Shown here in pieces: positions 1-11,165 of a stretch of 64,000 bases of DNA (positions are counted from its first letter, which is position 1; each line of letters opens with the position of its first letter). This stretch comes from Macrotis lagotis. Taxonomy: Eukaryota > Chordata > Mammalia > Peramelemorphia > Peramelidae. Position numbers and translations under genes: made by a program. Under the pieces are notes generated by a model. The model made no database searches, was not told the DNA's origin, and worked only from the letters and a program-made list of their open reading frames with translations. The stretch lies in NCBI RefSeq assembly GCF_037893015.1, contig NC_133658.1, forward strand, positions 11,441,396 to 11,505,395. The letters are read 5' to 3'.

Positions 1-504
1 GATACCAATAGTTGAAGCTATTACTTTGGATTTTATCTTCTGAAGGGAATTAGAAATATCAAGTTGCCTTCTATTGCTTTTCAAAGACCTGAAAAATATA
101 TACTTTTAGAGATCCTTTCTGGGTCTTTATCTATGGATACAATTTTACTTTCAGAAAAATCGATTAAGTATAGAATGTCATAAAGCAAAAAATCTAATTT
201 GAATATAATTGAATGGGCAGCATAAACAAGATGCACATTCTATAGTCCAGTTTTCAACTTTGTAAGCACATAGTATAAAAAAGATATACTTGACGTGACA
301 AGTCATTTCCATTATGGATTTTCCAATTACCTTGGATTGTGAATACTGGGAGAACTTTATTTTCAAATAACTGGTATCATTTTATCACTCTATTTCCACA
401 ACATATAATGCCTCTGACAAGCAGAGGTATTTTTAGTAAAATATGTCCCCAGAAGCAAAATGTCTAAGATACTTTCACAAACTAGAGGTTTAGCTGAAAG
501 TTCA
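1..504. other. unassigned AT-rich DNA
   Basis: No gene, recognisable repeat or simple-sequence array was found. The short open frame on the minus strand (178-366) has no recognisable protein features. Confidence 0.5.
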
Positions 505-640
505 TTGAGCTTGGAAAGTAAATGTGCTTTAGGAGGTTTTAGCCAAGATTCAACATTGTGTCATTATAATTGTGTGACCTTGGGAAAGCTACTTCAACTT
601 TAAAACAATTGTTTCTCCTGTGAAAAGTGATAACTAGAAA
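505..640 (+). mobile_element. MIR-type SINE fragment, degenerate
   Basis: The stretch around 568-600 reads like the MIR core 'TGTGTGACCTTGGGCAAG' followed by the remains of the 'cctcatctgtaaaatg' block near 610-630. Both ends have decayed, so the borders are approximate. Confidence 0.5.
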
Positions 641-689
641 AAAATTGTGAACGCCAAATACAATTTTTGGAAAGGATCATAGAATTATA

Positions 690-1375
690 GATAATGGAGA
701 ACCAATGGACATGGCATATGATAAGAAACTTGAGGGAAGTAGAGAATGATTAGAGACAGATATATCTATAATAGATAGCCTGGGAAAAGACAACAGAGTA
801 AGGAGAATGGCAAAGTTGGGCAATATTTAGTAAGTCTTTTTGATTGGAAAATAGGGCAAATGAAAGGAAATTTCAGACATCTTAGACAGCTAGGTTGGAT
901 TCAGATATGTAGGAGTTTAAAAATTATGTTGAGGATTTGACATTTTATCAAATAAAGGAAATTTATCAAATAAAGGAAATAAAATGATCAGTCTTTTGCA
1001 TTAGGGGGAAAAAGCTCTGAAGAGGATGGATTGGAGAAAGGAAGACTGACCAGATCAGTTCGGAGTATTTCAGTGATTCAAAGGTGATACAAACTTCTTT
1101 GAATCTCATTGGTGGCCATGTGAGTGAAATGAGTTCAACAGATGTTAGATGCATTTTGGAGGTTGAATCAGCAATACCTGGAAACTGATTGTTTATTGGT
1201 GATAAAAGAAAGGAAAGAAGGATGTTTTGAGATTTGATATTAGCAAGGTAATTAGTTCTTGCATATGTTGATTTTGAATTAACTATAAGGCATGTAGTTG
1301 GAGATGCCCAACATAAAGTGGTTAATATATAACTGCAGCTCAGAAGAGATATTAAACATAAATATGTGAAGATAT
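690..1375 (-). mobile_element. L2 (CR1-clade LINE) fragment, antisense
   Basis: The segment resembles the reverse complement of the L2 reverse-transcriptase C-terminal region. The best part is about 1270-1350, where 'GTTGGAGATGCCCAACA' matches the antisense L2 phrase that precedes a '...ctcagaagagagat' motif. The 146-codon open frame on the minus strand (966-1406) is therefore L2-derived sequence plus the adjoining TA repeat, not a host gene. The copy is old. Confidence 0.55.
944..979. repeat. perfect 18-bp tandem duplication
   Basis: An 18-base unit (TTTATCAAATAAAGGAAA) occurs twice back to back at 944-961 and 962-979 with no mismatch, inside the old L2 fragment. Perfect identity suggests a recent slippage duplication. 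Confidence 0.9.
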
Positions 1376-1406
1376 GTGTGTCTATATATGTATATGTGAT
1401 ATACAA

Positions 1407-1407
<1 letters not shown>

Positions 1408-1457
<50 letters not shown>
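1408..1457. repeat. (TA)n microsatellite
   Basis: About 25 uninterrupted TA units, flanked on the left by related TATG/TGTG-rich sequence. Confidence 0.95.
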
Positions 1458-1461
<4 letters not shown>

Positions 1462-2395
1462 CTTAGGGATTTTAATTTAATCCATTGGAAATTATGAAAA
1501 TAAATTGTGGAAGAGGAAAAAAATGAAGCCTCTTACACAGCCTTAGGGCCAATTCTAGACAGTTAGCAAGTAAAGGTATGTTTCAAGGATTAGAATTTCC
1601 TGCAAACCCAAGGACTGAGAATATCCAAGGGCAGCAATTTACTGATAGTAAGATATATAGCATATATAGCAGAGAAGTCAAGAAAGACAACACGAGAACA
1701 GGCTTTTGAATTCATCAATGAATATATCCAGTGTTTATTTTAGAGAGAATAATTCCAAGTAAATTATGAAATTAGAAGTCAGCAGGTGGAATGAAAAGTT
1801 AGAAAATGGAAAATATATTTTCTTTTTCCTCAAGAAATTTATCAGTAAAAAAAAGAAGAGAGCTGTAGAATGGGAGCTTCTAGACTGGGTCTGGAACTTT
1901 ATTTTATGCAAAAGGTGGGAAAAAAATAGAAGATTCCAAGATTTCAAGACAGTGTGAATTAAAAGATTGGTGGTAGGATGATGCTGTTCTAGGTCTCATG
2001 TTTTCTGAATTCTATCTGGAGGCACCTCAACACAGAGACTTCACAATTCCTCTTCCTGAGCCACAACATGTTCAAAATATGTTCTTGCTCTCTGTGATGT
2101 CATACACGCTGGATTTGTGCTCACTTCTTTCTCATAACCACAGCCAAGCATCACACCTAGTCTGCTACATCTGGCTTCCTGAAACAATGGGTGTCCAGTC
2201 CATCTGTCTGTGAAATAAAAAGTTCATGTAGTCAAAATTCTAGGGCTGAAATTTCTGGAGTCCCTACTTCTTGAGTCCCTACTTGAGCTTCCTCAGAGGC
2301 TACTGTTTGTTAATTTAGTGGAGTCAGACCAGACCTCAGTCCCTGAACTTTTCTTTGAGGTTCTTTCAATTTGTCTTAAGGGGACAATTGTTCCA
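1458..2395. other. unassigned DNA
   Basis: AT-rich sequence with no recognised repeat or gene. The facing open frames at 1735-1947 and 1766-1957 overlap on opposite strands and look like chance frames. Confidence 0.45.
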
Positions 2396-2480
2396 TTTAT
2401 TTATTTATTTGTTTGCCTGTTTGTTTGTTTATTCAATTATTTATCTATTCATTCATTCATTTATTTGTTTGTTTGTTTTC
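2396..2480. repeat. (TTTA/TTTG)n low-complexity tract
   Basis: Imperfect tetranucleotide repeats TTTA, TTTG and TTCA in mixed order. Confidence 0.85.
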
Positions 2481-2695
2481 ATTTCATAGCAATTTTTTTC
2501 TTATAGCAGAGGAAATATGGAAAGCCTAGAATTTTCTCCCCTACCGTGCACCATCTTTTCAGAATATACCATAGATAAAAGATTTATCACAGAACTTGGT
2601 TTTGCATCCTAACCAGAGAATTAGAATATGAGCTGATGCATCCAGCACCTTTGGCATTTTACGTGGTATTTGCTGATTTAAGAAATCATGTCACC

Positions 2696-2880
2696 TTCGT
2701 GTGTGTTTATACACACACTTATAAATGCACACATATGAATGTGCTCTATTCATAAACATATATATGTGCATATATATACACAAATCTGCATGTATACCAC
2801 CAGACCACATGTGTATTTTTACATGTGTCTATATGAAAAGCACACTGATCAATGCATTATGCCTACATATATATGTCTTT
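2696..2880. repeat. cryptic CATA/TGTG-rich tract
   Basis: A purine-pyrimidine alternating stretch made of short CACA, TATA and CATG runs without one fixed unit. It is probably a decayed microsatellite. Confidence 0.65.
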
Positions 2881-3107
2881 GGTGGCATCTGACTGTGATG
2901 CCATTTGAGGAATTATTTTAGCAGATACATATTGGTTTGCCATTTCTTTCTTCAGTTTAATGTTCAGTTGATGTAAGGCAAATAAAGCTGTGCATGTTTG
3001 GACTTACGCAGTCAATAAGTTATAATGTTTTGAAGGTGATCCAACCTTAGGAAGATAAGTCTTCCTGATTCCAGATCTCATGTTCTCCCCCCTGCATTAA
3101 CTACTGC

Positions 3108-3108
<1 letters not shown>

Positions 3109-3149
<41 letters not shown>

Positions 3150-3162
3150 GTGTGTGTGTGTG
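3109..3162. repeat. compound (CTAT)n-(GT)n microsatellite
   Basis: About ten CTAT units run directly into about seven GT units. A second, decayed patch of related ATCTAT text continues to about 3290. Confidence 0.95.
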
Positions 3163-3384
3163 CATATATGTGCATCTATCTATGGAAATAATGACATCAC
3201 TGCATTATAGTATCTATGGTAATAATGAAATGACTGTACTAATGAAATAATGAAATAACTGCATTATCATCATTATATCTATTAAATGGCATACATTAGA
3301 TACATTAGAAGAAAAAAATGTTCATTCATGACCAACATCCCTAGACAAAGAACTTTTCTTATTATTTTCTGTAATTCACTTAAA

Positions 3385-6300
3385 AAACTCACAATGGTAG
3401 AACCCAACCACTTGATCAGAAATGATCTAGAAAAATGAAAATCCAAAGAAAAGACATTGCTGAATCAAAGGGTATTATAAGGTCTATTGCTCTTTGGGCA
3501 TAGTTCCATATTGCTCTCCAGAATAGTTGGATTAATTCCCAACTCCACCAAAATATAGTAAAGTTTGAATCCTCCTAAAACCTCTCCAACATTGATAATT
3601 TGTGTTTTTTATCATCTTATCCAATCTGACGGGTGTGAGGTCATACTTTATAGTAGTTTTAATTTGAATTTCTCTAATCAATAATGTTTGAAACATTTTT
3701 TTCTTGTGATTATATAGAGCTTCAATTTTTACATTTGAAACCTGCCTGTCCATATCTTTGACCATTTAGCAATTGGGGAATGATTTTTAACCTTATAAAT
3801 TTCATTAAGTTCTTTACTTGTTTTAGAACTGAGACCTTTACCAGAACCCCTAGCCCTGAAAATTGTTTCCTAGTTTTCTGTTCTCCTTCTAATCAAGGGA
3901 GCATTGATTTTTATTAGAGCAAAAATCAATTTAACATAGTCAAAATAATCTTTGTTGCAAATGATAATTAACTCTATTTCTTATTTGATCATAATTTTCT
4001 TCCCTCTATATATCTGACAATAGAATATTTCTTGATCTATTAAGTTATCTATGATATCCCCCTTTGTGTCTAATTCCTGTACCTATTTTGGCCTTATTTT
4101 GATATAGGGTGTGAAATGTGGGTCTGTGCTTAGTTTTTGCCATACTAATTTTCAATTTTTCCAGCAGTTTTTTTTTCAAATAGCTCTTATCCCAGAAGCT
4201 AATGCCTTTGGGTTTGTCAAGCAAGAGACTATTGTAATAACTTTCTATAGTTCTTTTGCATCTATCCTAATCCTGTTCCATTATTCTACTTCTTAAGCAA
4301 TATCACGCAGTTTTGATGACTGCTACCTTATAGAGGTTTTATTTTCTTCATTCCCTTGATATTCTTGATATTTTGTAACCTTTTTTTCTGGCTTTGTAAA
4401 ATAGTAATTTGGAAGTTTATGGTCTGGCACTGAATAGGTTATTAAATTTGGATACAATTGGCATTTTTATTATGTTAGCTTGACCTAGTCATGAGCAATT
4501 GATGTTTTTCCAATTGCTTAGATGTGAATTTCCTTTTGTGAAAAAAATGTTTTGTAACTGTGTTCATATTCTTAGTGTTTTATTGTGTCTGTAGTTACTT
4601 TAAATGGAATTTCTCTTTCTATCTCTTGATCATGGGCTTTATTGTTCATATGTAGAAATGCTGATGATTTATGTCGGTTTATTTTATACCCTGCTACTTA
4701 GCTGAAATTGTTAATTTTTCAAGTAGTTTTTTTTTAGATGATTTTCTAGGCATCTCTAAATATGCCATCATATCATCAACAAAGAGTGAAAGTTTTACTC
4801 CCTCGTTGTCTCTTCTACTCTCTTCAAATGATTTTTCTTCTCTTAGTGCTAAAACTCACTTTTCTAAAACTGTATTGATGAATAATGGTGATAATGGACA
4901 TCCTTGTTCACCCTTGATTTCATTGGAAATACTCCTGGTTTATTCTCATTACATATGATATTTGTTGATGGTTTTAGATAGATGCTGTTTGTTATTTTAT
5001 GAAAATCTCTAATTATTCCTAGACTCTCCAATGTAATAGAAAGGGGTGCTATATTTTCTCAAGGGCTTTTTCAGCATCTATTGAGATAAGCATATAATTT
5101 CTGTTAGGGTTTTTATTGATATATTCAATTATGTTGAGTGTTTTCCTAATATTGACCCATTCTTATCTATCTAGAATAAGTTCTACTTGATCCTAATTAT
5201 TATTTGCTGTAATCTCTTTGTTAAAATTTTATTTAAGATTTTTGCATGAATGTTCACTAGGAGATTGATCCATAATTTTCTTTGACTATTTTGATTCTTC
5301 ATGGTTTACATATCAGCATCATATTGGTGTCATAAAAGGAATTTGGCAGAACTCCTTCTTCTATTTTTAAAAAGAGTTCATGTAGAATTGGAATTAATTG
5401 TTCCTCAAATGTTTGATAGAATTCACTTGTTACTGCATTTAGACCTGGAGATGATTTCTTAGGGAGTTTATTGATCATTTCTTCAATTTCTTTTCCTGAA
5501 ATGAGGTAATTTAAGTATGTTATTTCTTCTTCTGTTAATCTGAGTAGTTTGTATTTTTGTGAATATTCATGAATAATTTTCAGGTTTTCAAATTTATTGG
5601 CATACAGTTGGGAAAAATAACTGCATTATCTCTTTAAATTCCTCTTCACTGGTGGTCAGTTCATCCTTTTCATTTTTGATACTGGTAATTTGGTATTCTT
5701 CTTTCCTTTTTCAATCAGATTAACCAAAATTTTCTCTATTTTATTGTTTGTATTAATAAAACCAAATCTTAGTTTTATTTATTAGATCAATGCTTTTCTT
5801 GCTTTCAATTTTATTGGTGTTTCCTTTGATTTTCAGAATTTCTAATTTGGTATTTAATTGAGGATCTATAATTTGTTCGTTTTAAACTGTTTTAGTTGCA
5901 TATTCAATTCTATTATGTCAGTTTTTCTCTTTTATTCATATAGCATTTAGAAATATAAAAATTGCCCCTAAAAGTATGTTTACCTTATTCCATAAATTTT
6001 GCTATGATATCTCATAATTGCCATTATTTTGGATGAAATTGTTGAGTCTTTCTGTGATATGCTGTTTGATCTATGGATTCTTTAAAATTATGTTATTTAG
6101 TTTCCAATTAATGTTTGATTTTATAATTTTTATTCTATCATGATCTGAAAAGCATAGATTTATTGTGTCTGACTTTCTCCATTTGATTGTAAGGTTTTTA
6201 TGCCCTAGTACAAGGTCAGTTTAGGTATGGGTGCCATGTACTGCAGAGGAAAAGGTATATTCTTTTTTAATCCCATTCAGTATCACCAGAGGTCTGTTGT

Positions 6301-6985
6301 ATCTAAGTTTTCTAAGATTTTATTCACCTTATTAACTTCCTTCTTGTTTATTTTGTGGTTACATTTATCTACTTCTGAGAAGGGCAGGTTGAGTCCCCCA
6401 CCCCCATTGTTAAAGTTTTGCTATCTATATCTCCTTGTAATTTGTTTAGCTTCTGCTCCAAGAATTTGGATGCTATACTGTTTGGTTTATATATATTTAA
6501 CTATGATATTACTTTGTTGCTTATGATGCCTTTAAGAAGATGTGGTTTTCTTTCTCATTAATTTTTTTTTTTAGAATTTGCAAGGCAATGAGGTTGAGTG
6601 GCTTGCACAAGTCCACACAACTAGGTCATTATTAAGTGTCTGAGGCCAGATTTGAACTCAAGGATTCCTGACTCCAGGGCTGGTGCTCTATCCACTGTGC
6701 CACCTAGCTGCCCCTCATTCCTTTTAATAAGATCTATTTTTCCTTTTTCTTCATCTTAGATTAATATCACTTCCCTTGTTTTTTGTTTTTTTTTTTTACT
6801 TTCTTTGAAGCCATATTTTGCTCCAGTCTTTTCCCTTTTCCCTGTGTGTATCTCTCCACTTCTTGTAAGTGTAAACAATATGATTCTGGTTTTTAATCCC
6901 TTCTGCTATTCACTTCCATTTTATGGGTGAGTTCATCCCAATCACATTTACAGTTAAGATGACTAATTCTGTATATTCCTCCATG
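3385..6985 (-). pseudogene. L1 ORF2 (endonuclease-reverse transcriptase), decayed
   Basis: ORF2 encodes the apurinic-type endonuclease and reverse transcriptase that copies L1 RNA at the target site. Reading the minus strand, about 6985-6200 aligns with the endonuclease domain: a degraded 'CIQETH'-like segment near 6890 is followed by the 'GVAI...SDK' region near 6760, which the SINE at 6560-6713 splits from the next block. The reverse transcriptase follows (about 5600-4700) and then the C-terminal domain. The longest remaining open frames are under 100 codons. No functional protein is possible. The last part of ORF2 is absent. Confidence 0.82.
6560..6713 (-). mobile_element. short tRNA-headed SINE (WSINE-like) inserted in L1 ORF2
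   Basis: The plus strand begins with a T run (6562-6572), which is the A tail on the minus strand, and ends with the tRNA-like head 'CACCTAGCTGCCCC'. The target duplication CTCATT lies at 6554-6559 and 6714-6719. Removing the SINE restores continuous L1 sequence, so it jumped in after the L1 was in place. Confidence 0.92.
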
Positions 6986-7699
6986 TCTTTCCTCATTTAT
7001 ACTTTTATTTCCTTTCCTCTTATTTCCCCTTACCAATGTTTTTCTCCCTTTCCCCTTTAACTTTTGCTTTAAATTTTAACTTTCAGCTTACTTTCACTTA
7101 TATTTTGCCTTCCTTTTTATCAGTCCCTTCTTCCTCTTTCATTCCCTCCCCACTCCCACTTCACTGTTAGATAGGATAGATTTTAAAGCTCAATTGGAAA
7201 TGTATATTATTCCCTCTCTGGGTCAAATCTCTTAAGTAGGATTTACTTTACTTAAATCATGCAAAGTCAAGTCATTTCATGAATCATTTAAAACCCCACC
7301 CTGAAGTACACTCCCTTCATTTATAGTTAAAATGTCAAGCAAAGCAAAATCTGTTCAGGATGTTTTCATGTCCAGTCCCTCTAATTATACTGTCCTTTTC
7401 TCTAGTACTATAATTATAGTCCTAAAATCCTCCCCAACCAAAGGATCTGGTACATTTTCTCAGTCTGTTCCTTTAGCATCCCAACCATGGTCCTAAATCC
7501 TTTGTTAACTCTAAGTATGGATTAAGTCAAGATCACTTCCCAATTTATTTATGTCCAACCCTTCTAAGTATTTGATCTTATTACTACAACCTCCTTAAGT
7601 AAGATTTCTAGTAAATTAAGGTCACTTCTGCTTTAATTTTTAATTTAAAGCCTCTAGTAATTTTAAGTATTAATTCACCATGAATGTCTCTCTTAAGAA
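6985..7699 (-). other. C/T-rich inter-ORF spacer of the antisense L1 (part 1)
   Basis: On the plus strand this is pyrimidine-rich text with runs such as 'CCCTTTCCCCTTTAAC'. It lies between the endonuclease start and ORF1, where most mammalian L1s have only a few dozen bases. It has no long frame in the L1 sense. Confidence 0.6.
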
Positions 7700-8314
7700 A
7701 TTTAAAATTGATTGTAAGGCATGGGAGACACTGGCACAGGACTACCCAGGCTAGGTGTCTTCATCAGAGAAAGTATTGAGCTCTATGAGCAAGGCAGAAA
7801 TGAAGTAGCTCAAAGGAAATGTGAGATACATAAATTTGGGTTACATAACCAAGGTGTTCATCTGGATGATTTGTGCTTGATTGAGCATTCTGAGCTCCTA
7901 TTGGTCTGATTAGTCATAGATGGACATACTGTAATTTGTCTCAAACATGGTGATAATTTGTTATTTTCTCATCAATAAGGGACAAGAATCACTCCAGAAT
8001 GTGGCCCATGTGCTATGGTCTCCAGGGTGATTTATTTGCAACCCAACTGTGAGTTTAATAAATGCTTTAGTAAATGAAGTTGAGTTGCCAGAGGGCTCCC
8101 ACTAAAATGGCAAATCAAAATATATTGTCTATTATTTTTTTTTAGGTTTTTTGCGAGGCAAACGTGGTTAAGTGGCTTGCTCAACGCCACATGGTTAGGT
8201 AATTATTAAGTATCTGAGACCAGATTTGAACCTAGGTACTCCTGACTCCAGGGCCAGTGCTTTATCCACTACGCCACCTAACTGCTCCAATTGTCTATTT
8301 CAACAAAAAAAAAT
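7700..8314 (+). mobile_element. 3' end of a non-LTR LINE with a decayed zinc finger, inserted in the L1
   Basis: The open frame at 7721-7909 reads 'LPRLGVFIRESIELYEQGRN' near its start, a basic-helical segment typical of the end of some LINE polyproteins. One frame further on, from about 7890, the sequence reads 'APIGLISHRWTYCNLSQ', which fits a C-terminal Cys-Cys-His zinc finger of the form CxxCGR-F-RIGLISHxRTH with its cysteines damaged. The 3' tail (near 7965-7990) resembles 'cttcgagaacgaaggacaac', and an A run follows at 8305-8313. Family assignment (CR1/L2/RTE-like) is uncertain. The piece is split by the SINE at 8134-8289. Confidence 0.62.
8134..8289 (-). mobile_element. short tRNA-headed SINE with 10-bp target duplication
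   Basis: T run (8134-8142), then the antisense SINE body, ending in a slightly mutated head near 8280-8288. The perfect duplication ATTGTCTATT flanks it at 8124-8133 and 8290-8299. It lies inside the LINE fragment that itself lies inside the L1, giving three nested layers. Confidence 0.93.
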
Positions 8315-8454
8315 GAACATGCATGATCTATACTAAGAGAAATAAAATTATCAATGATTACAAGTATTATATTCCCTTTTTGGGATGTATACCATTCAAT
8401 ATTTTTGATTAGCATTTTTCCTTTTCCATTTACCTTTCATGCAACTCTTGAGTC

Positions 8455-9570
8455 TTACATTTGAGGATCAAAATTTCTGTCCAGCTCTGGTCTTTTTATC
8501 AGGAAATTTTGGAAGTCCTCTTTTTTGTTGTATATCCATCTTTTTCTTTGACAAAAAATACTGAATTTTTCAGAGTAGTAAATTTTTGGTTGTAATCCAA
8601 AGTCCTTTGCCCTCCAAAATATCATATTCCAGGTCCCCTGATCCTTGAATGGTGAAGCTGACAAGTCCTGTGTAATTAGGATTGTGTTTTCTTTGAATTT
8701 TAATAGCTTCTTTTTGTTGGCTTTCAGCATTTTCTCCTTTATTTGATAATTATGAAATTTGGCTATGATAATCTTGCAGGTTTTTATCCTGGTATGGCAT
8801 TTCTTTCCATAATTGTTCTGTATATTCTTTTTCAGAACTATTTTGTCTTTTTGATTTAGTATGTTAGGATTTTCCCCCTGATAACTGCCTGAAAGCTATT
8901 CTTCAGGTTCTTTTTTATTAACTAGGTTATCTGTAAACCTATAATTAGTAAATTATTTATCTTGAATCTACCTTCCAGGTCCTTTGTTTTTCCTAATAGA
9001 TAGTTTATATTTCCTTTAATTTTTTTCAGTCTTTTGATTTGACTTGTTGAAATCTTGCTGTCTCATAAATTCCTTAGTATCTGGTTGTCCAATTTTATTC
9101 ATAGGGTTTTATTTTTTCAATTAGATTTTGTGTTTTCTTTTTCAATTAGTTAATTTCACTTTTTTTTGTGATTTGCATTCCCTTTCCATTTGGCCAATTT
9201 GAAATTTAGATGAGTTTCATTCCTTTTCCTGTTGGTCAATTTTATTTTTTCATGAGTTACATTCTTTTTCCAGTTGGTTAGGATATGATTTCTTTGGTCA
9301 ATTTTTTTCATAATTATCCTGAATGGTTCTCATTTCTTTTTTGCATTTTTCTTCTTCCTCCCTTCTTTGGTTTTTAAAATCTTTTTTTAAACTCTTCTAT
9401 CAGATTTTGTTTTTAAGTCAATTCATAAACTCCTTTGAGACTTCCCATGTAGGTAATTTTTCACTACTTTCTTCTTCGGAGGTGGTGTTTTTATCATCTC
9501 TATCTGTAGAATATCTTTCTATGGTTAATACTCTTTTAGTAATTTTGCTTTATTTTGATTGTTTGAGCTC
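8455..9570 (-). pseudogene. L1 ORF1 (RNA-binding protein), decayed
   Basis: ORF1p binds L1 RNA as a trimer. The minus-strand frame at 8455-8730 (91 codons) is the C-terminal domain: it contains 'FGLQPKIYYSEKFSIF' followed by 'FLIKRPELDR', which fit the L1 ORF1p pattern 'LQPRILYPAKLSF...F...RPxL'. Upstream, about 8900-9500 is lysine- and glutamate-rich when read on the minus strand, as expected for the coiled coil. Several frame breaks separate the two parts, so it is a relic. Confidence 0.82.
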
Positions 9571-11165
9571 TGCTCCTGGTGTATGGAGTGCACTTGGGAC
9601 TGGAGTCTGATCCCTGGCTTATCATTTGTCAAGATGTTGCCAATTCAGTCTAGGTGATGGCTGTTTAGAGATTTGTTTCCTCTTTTGTGTTCAGGCTCTG
9701 CCTATGCAGTGGTTTGTTCCTAATCCGGTCCTGTCTATTATTCCAGTGTTTTCAGGGTTCAGACTTTGTCTGGTGTCGAGACCATCTCTGCTGGTCTGCC
9801 ATCTAGCTGATGGGACCCGGACTTTTGTCTAGCTTCTGGGACCTGGGTTGCACTATGGCTAGAAGTCTACCACTAGCTTTCCTGCTCACCTAACAGAGTT
9901 GGGTTTTATTTCCCCTTTTCCCCCAAAGACATAAAGCTTTATTGATGATCCTCCAAGATGTTGCCAATTGAAAACTTGTTTCCAGTTTTTTTTTTTTTTT
10001 TTTTTTGGTATCTGTAGCTTTATTGTCTGGGTAGATGTTTCATTTAATGTCATGAAGGGAAAAAAGTTCTGGGATCATGCCAACTTCTCATACCCATCTG
10101 GGTTCTGCCCTGGAAGTTCCTTACTTGATTTTCAAAATTCTTTTGTGAACTTTTTCCGTAGCCTCAGTCTAATTCATGTTTTTCTTGGACATTTTTGATG
10201 TAGTATCTTTGACTTTGTCATTTTCCTATGTATTTTGATCCTCAATATGAACATGGTAGCTGCCTATAGTAATTATTGCTTCCTCATTTTCACAGACTCT
10301 GACTTGCTTTTAACTCTTTATTAAGGTGGTACTATGCTTCCAGGGTGGAGGTTTCATTGTCCCAAACTTTTGTGGATTTTTGCTGCTCTTTTCAGAAATA
10401 CTTCTAGGCACCTATAAATTTTCAATTCTTCTAACATCTTATGAGAGATTATAACTGCATTTCTGACCTGTGCTCTCATCTTTGAATAACCACAAGCACT
10501 CCATTCTGCCCTGAAACTGTGGGTGGGCCCTGCTAAAGTCATATACTCTATTGTGTAAATTCTCCTCTTTGTCCTGGGACTGTTCTCTAGGACTTTACCT
10601 AGATCTGAATATGGGCAATTCATCAGTGGCCTCCCTGAGGGATAGCAAACAAACCCCTCTAATCTCCTTCCTACTCTCTTATCATATGTTGGTTGAGAGT
10701 TCAAGAAGCAGCTGATGATGATGATAATGATTCAATGACTCCCAAAGTATCTCCTGGTCTTCTGGAATTGAATCTCCCCTGCTAAGGTCTGTGCTGAACT
10801 GTGTTCCAATGTCACCCTGGGGTGGCAGTTTTCCTGCTGACCTTCTAAGTTGTCTATGGCAATCCTTCAGCCAAGAGGTCTAGAAACTGACACCACTGCC
10901 TCTGACCAAGGTGCCCGGTGTCCTAATCATGAATGACAGGACTGATTTTCTCTGGTGTGGCCCATACTGCTCTTTCTCACACTAGTGCAACAAATCCTTC
11001 CACCAGATCTTCCAAGTTGTCATGGGTTGGAAAATTGTGTTAGTCTTTATGTAGGTCCTGTCATTCCAATTTAGTTAGAATAATTATTTAAAGGCATTTG
11101 ATATGATTTGGGGTAGAGATTGGGTGAGTCCCTGACTTTACTCTGCAATCCTGGCTCCACCAATT
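9570..11165 (-). promoter_or_regulatory. 5' UTR/promoter region of the antisense L1
   Basis: This is the GC-richer part upstream of ORF1. The far end, read on the minus strand, opens with '...GGAGCCAGGATTGCAGAG', a typical L1 5' start ('...agatggcagagtag'). It contains a 22-T run (9985-10006) and a 116-codon open frame (10354-10704, minus strand) that matches no domain I know. Promoter activity is inferred from position only. Confidence 0.6.

Larger units (their letters stand above)
3385..11165 (-). mobile_element. long antisense L1 (LINE-1), degenerate, with nested insertions
   Basis: This is a near full-length L1 on the minus strand. Read 5' to 3' it has a 5' UTR (about 11165-9570), ORF1 (about 9570-8455), an unusually long C/T-rich inter-ORF spacer (about 8455-6985) and ORF2 (about 6985-3385). 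The ORF2 tail and 3' UTR are missing: the copy stops near the 'LLYFGGVGN' part of ORF2 (3532-3765), a version of the usual C-terminal 'HCWWSC' region. Both reading frames carry many stops and frameshifts. Three elements sit inside it: a SINE at 6560-6713, a LINE fragment at about 7700-8314, and a SINE in that fragment at 8134-8289. Confidence 0.88.

Noticed and set aside
966-1406. 146-codon minus-strand frame as a possible host gene
   Set aside because: It lies in an antisense L2 fragment and ends in the adjacent TA repeat.
8455-8730. 91-codon minus-strand frame as a host gene
   Set aside because: It matches the C-terminal domain of L1 ORF1p and lies at the right place within the antisense L1.
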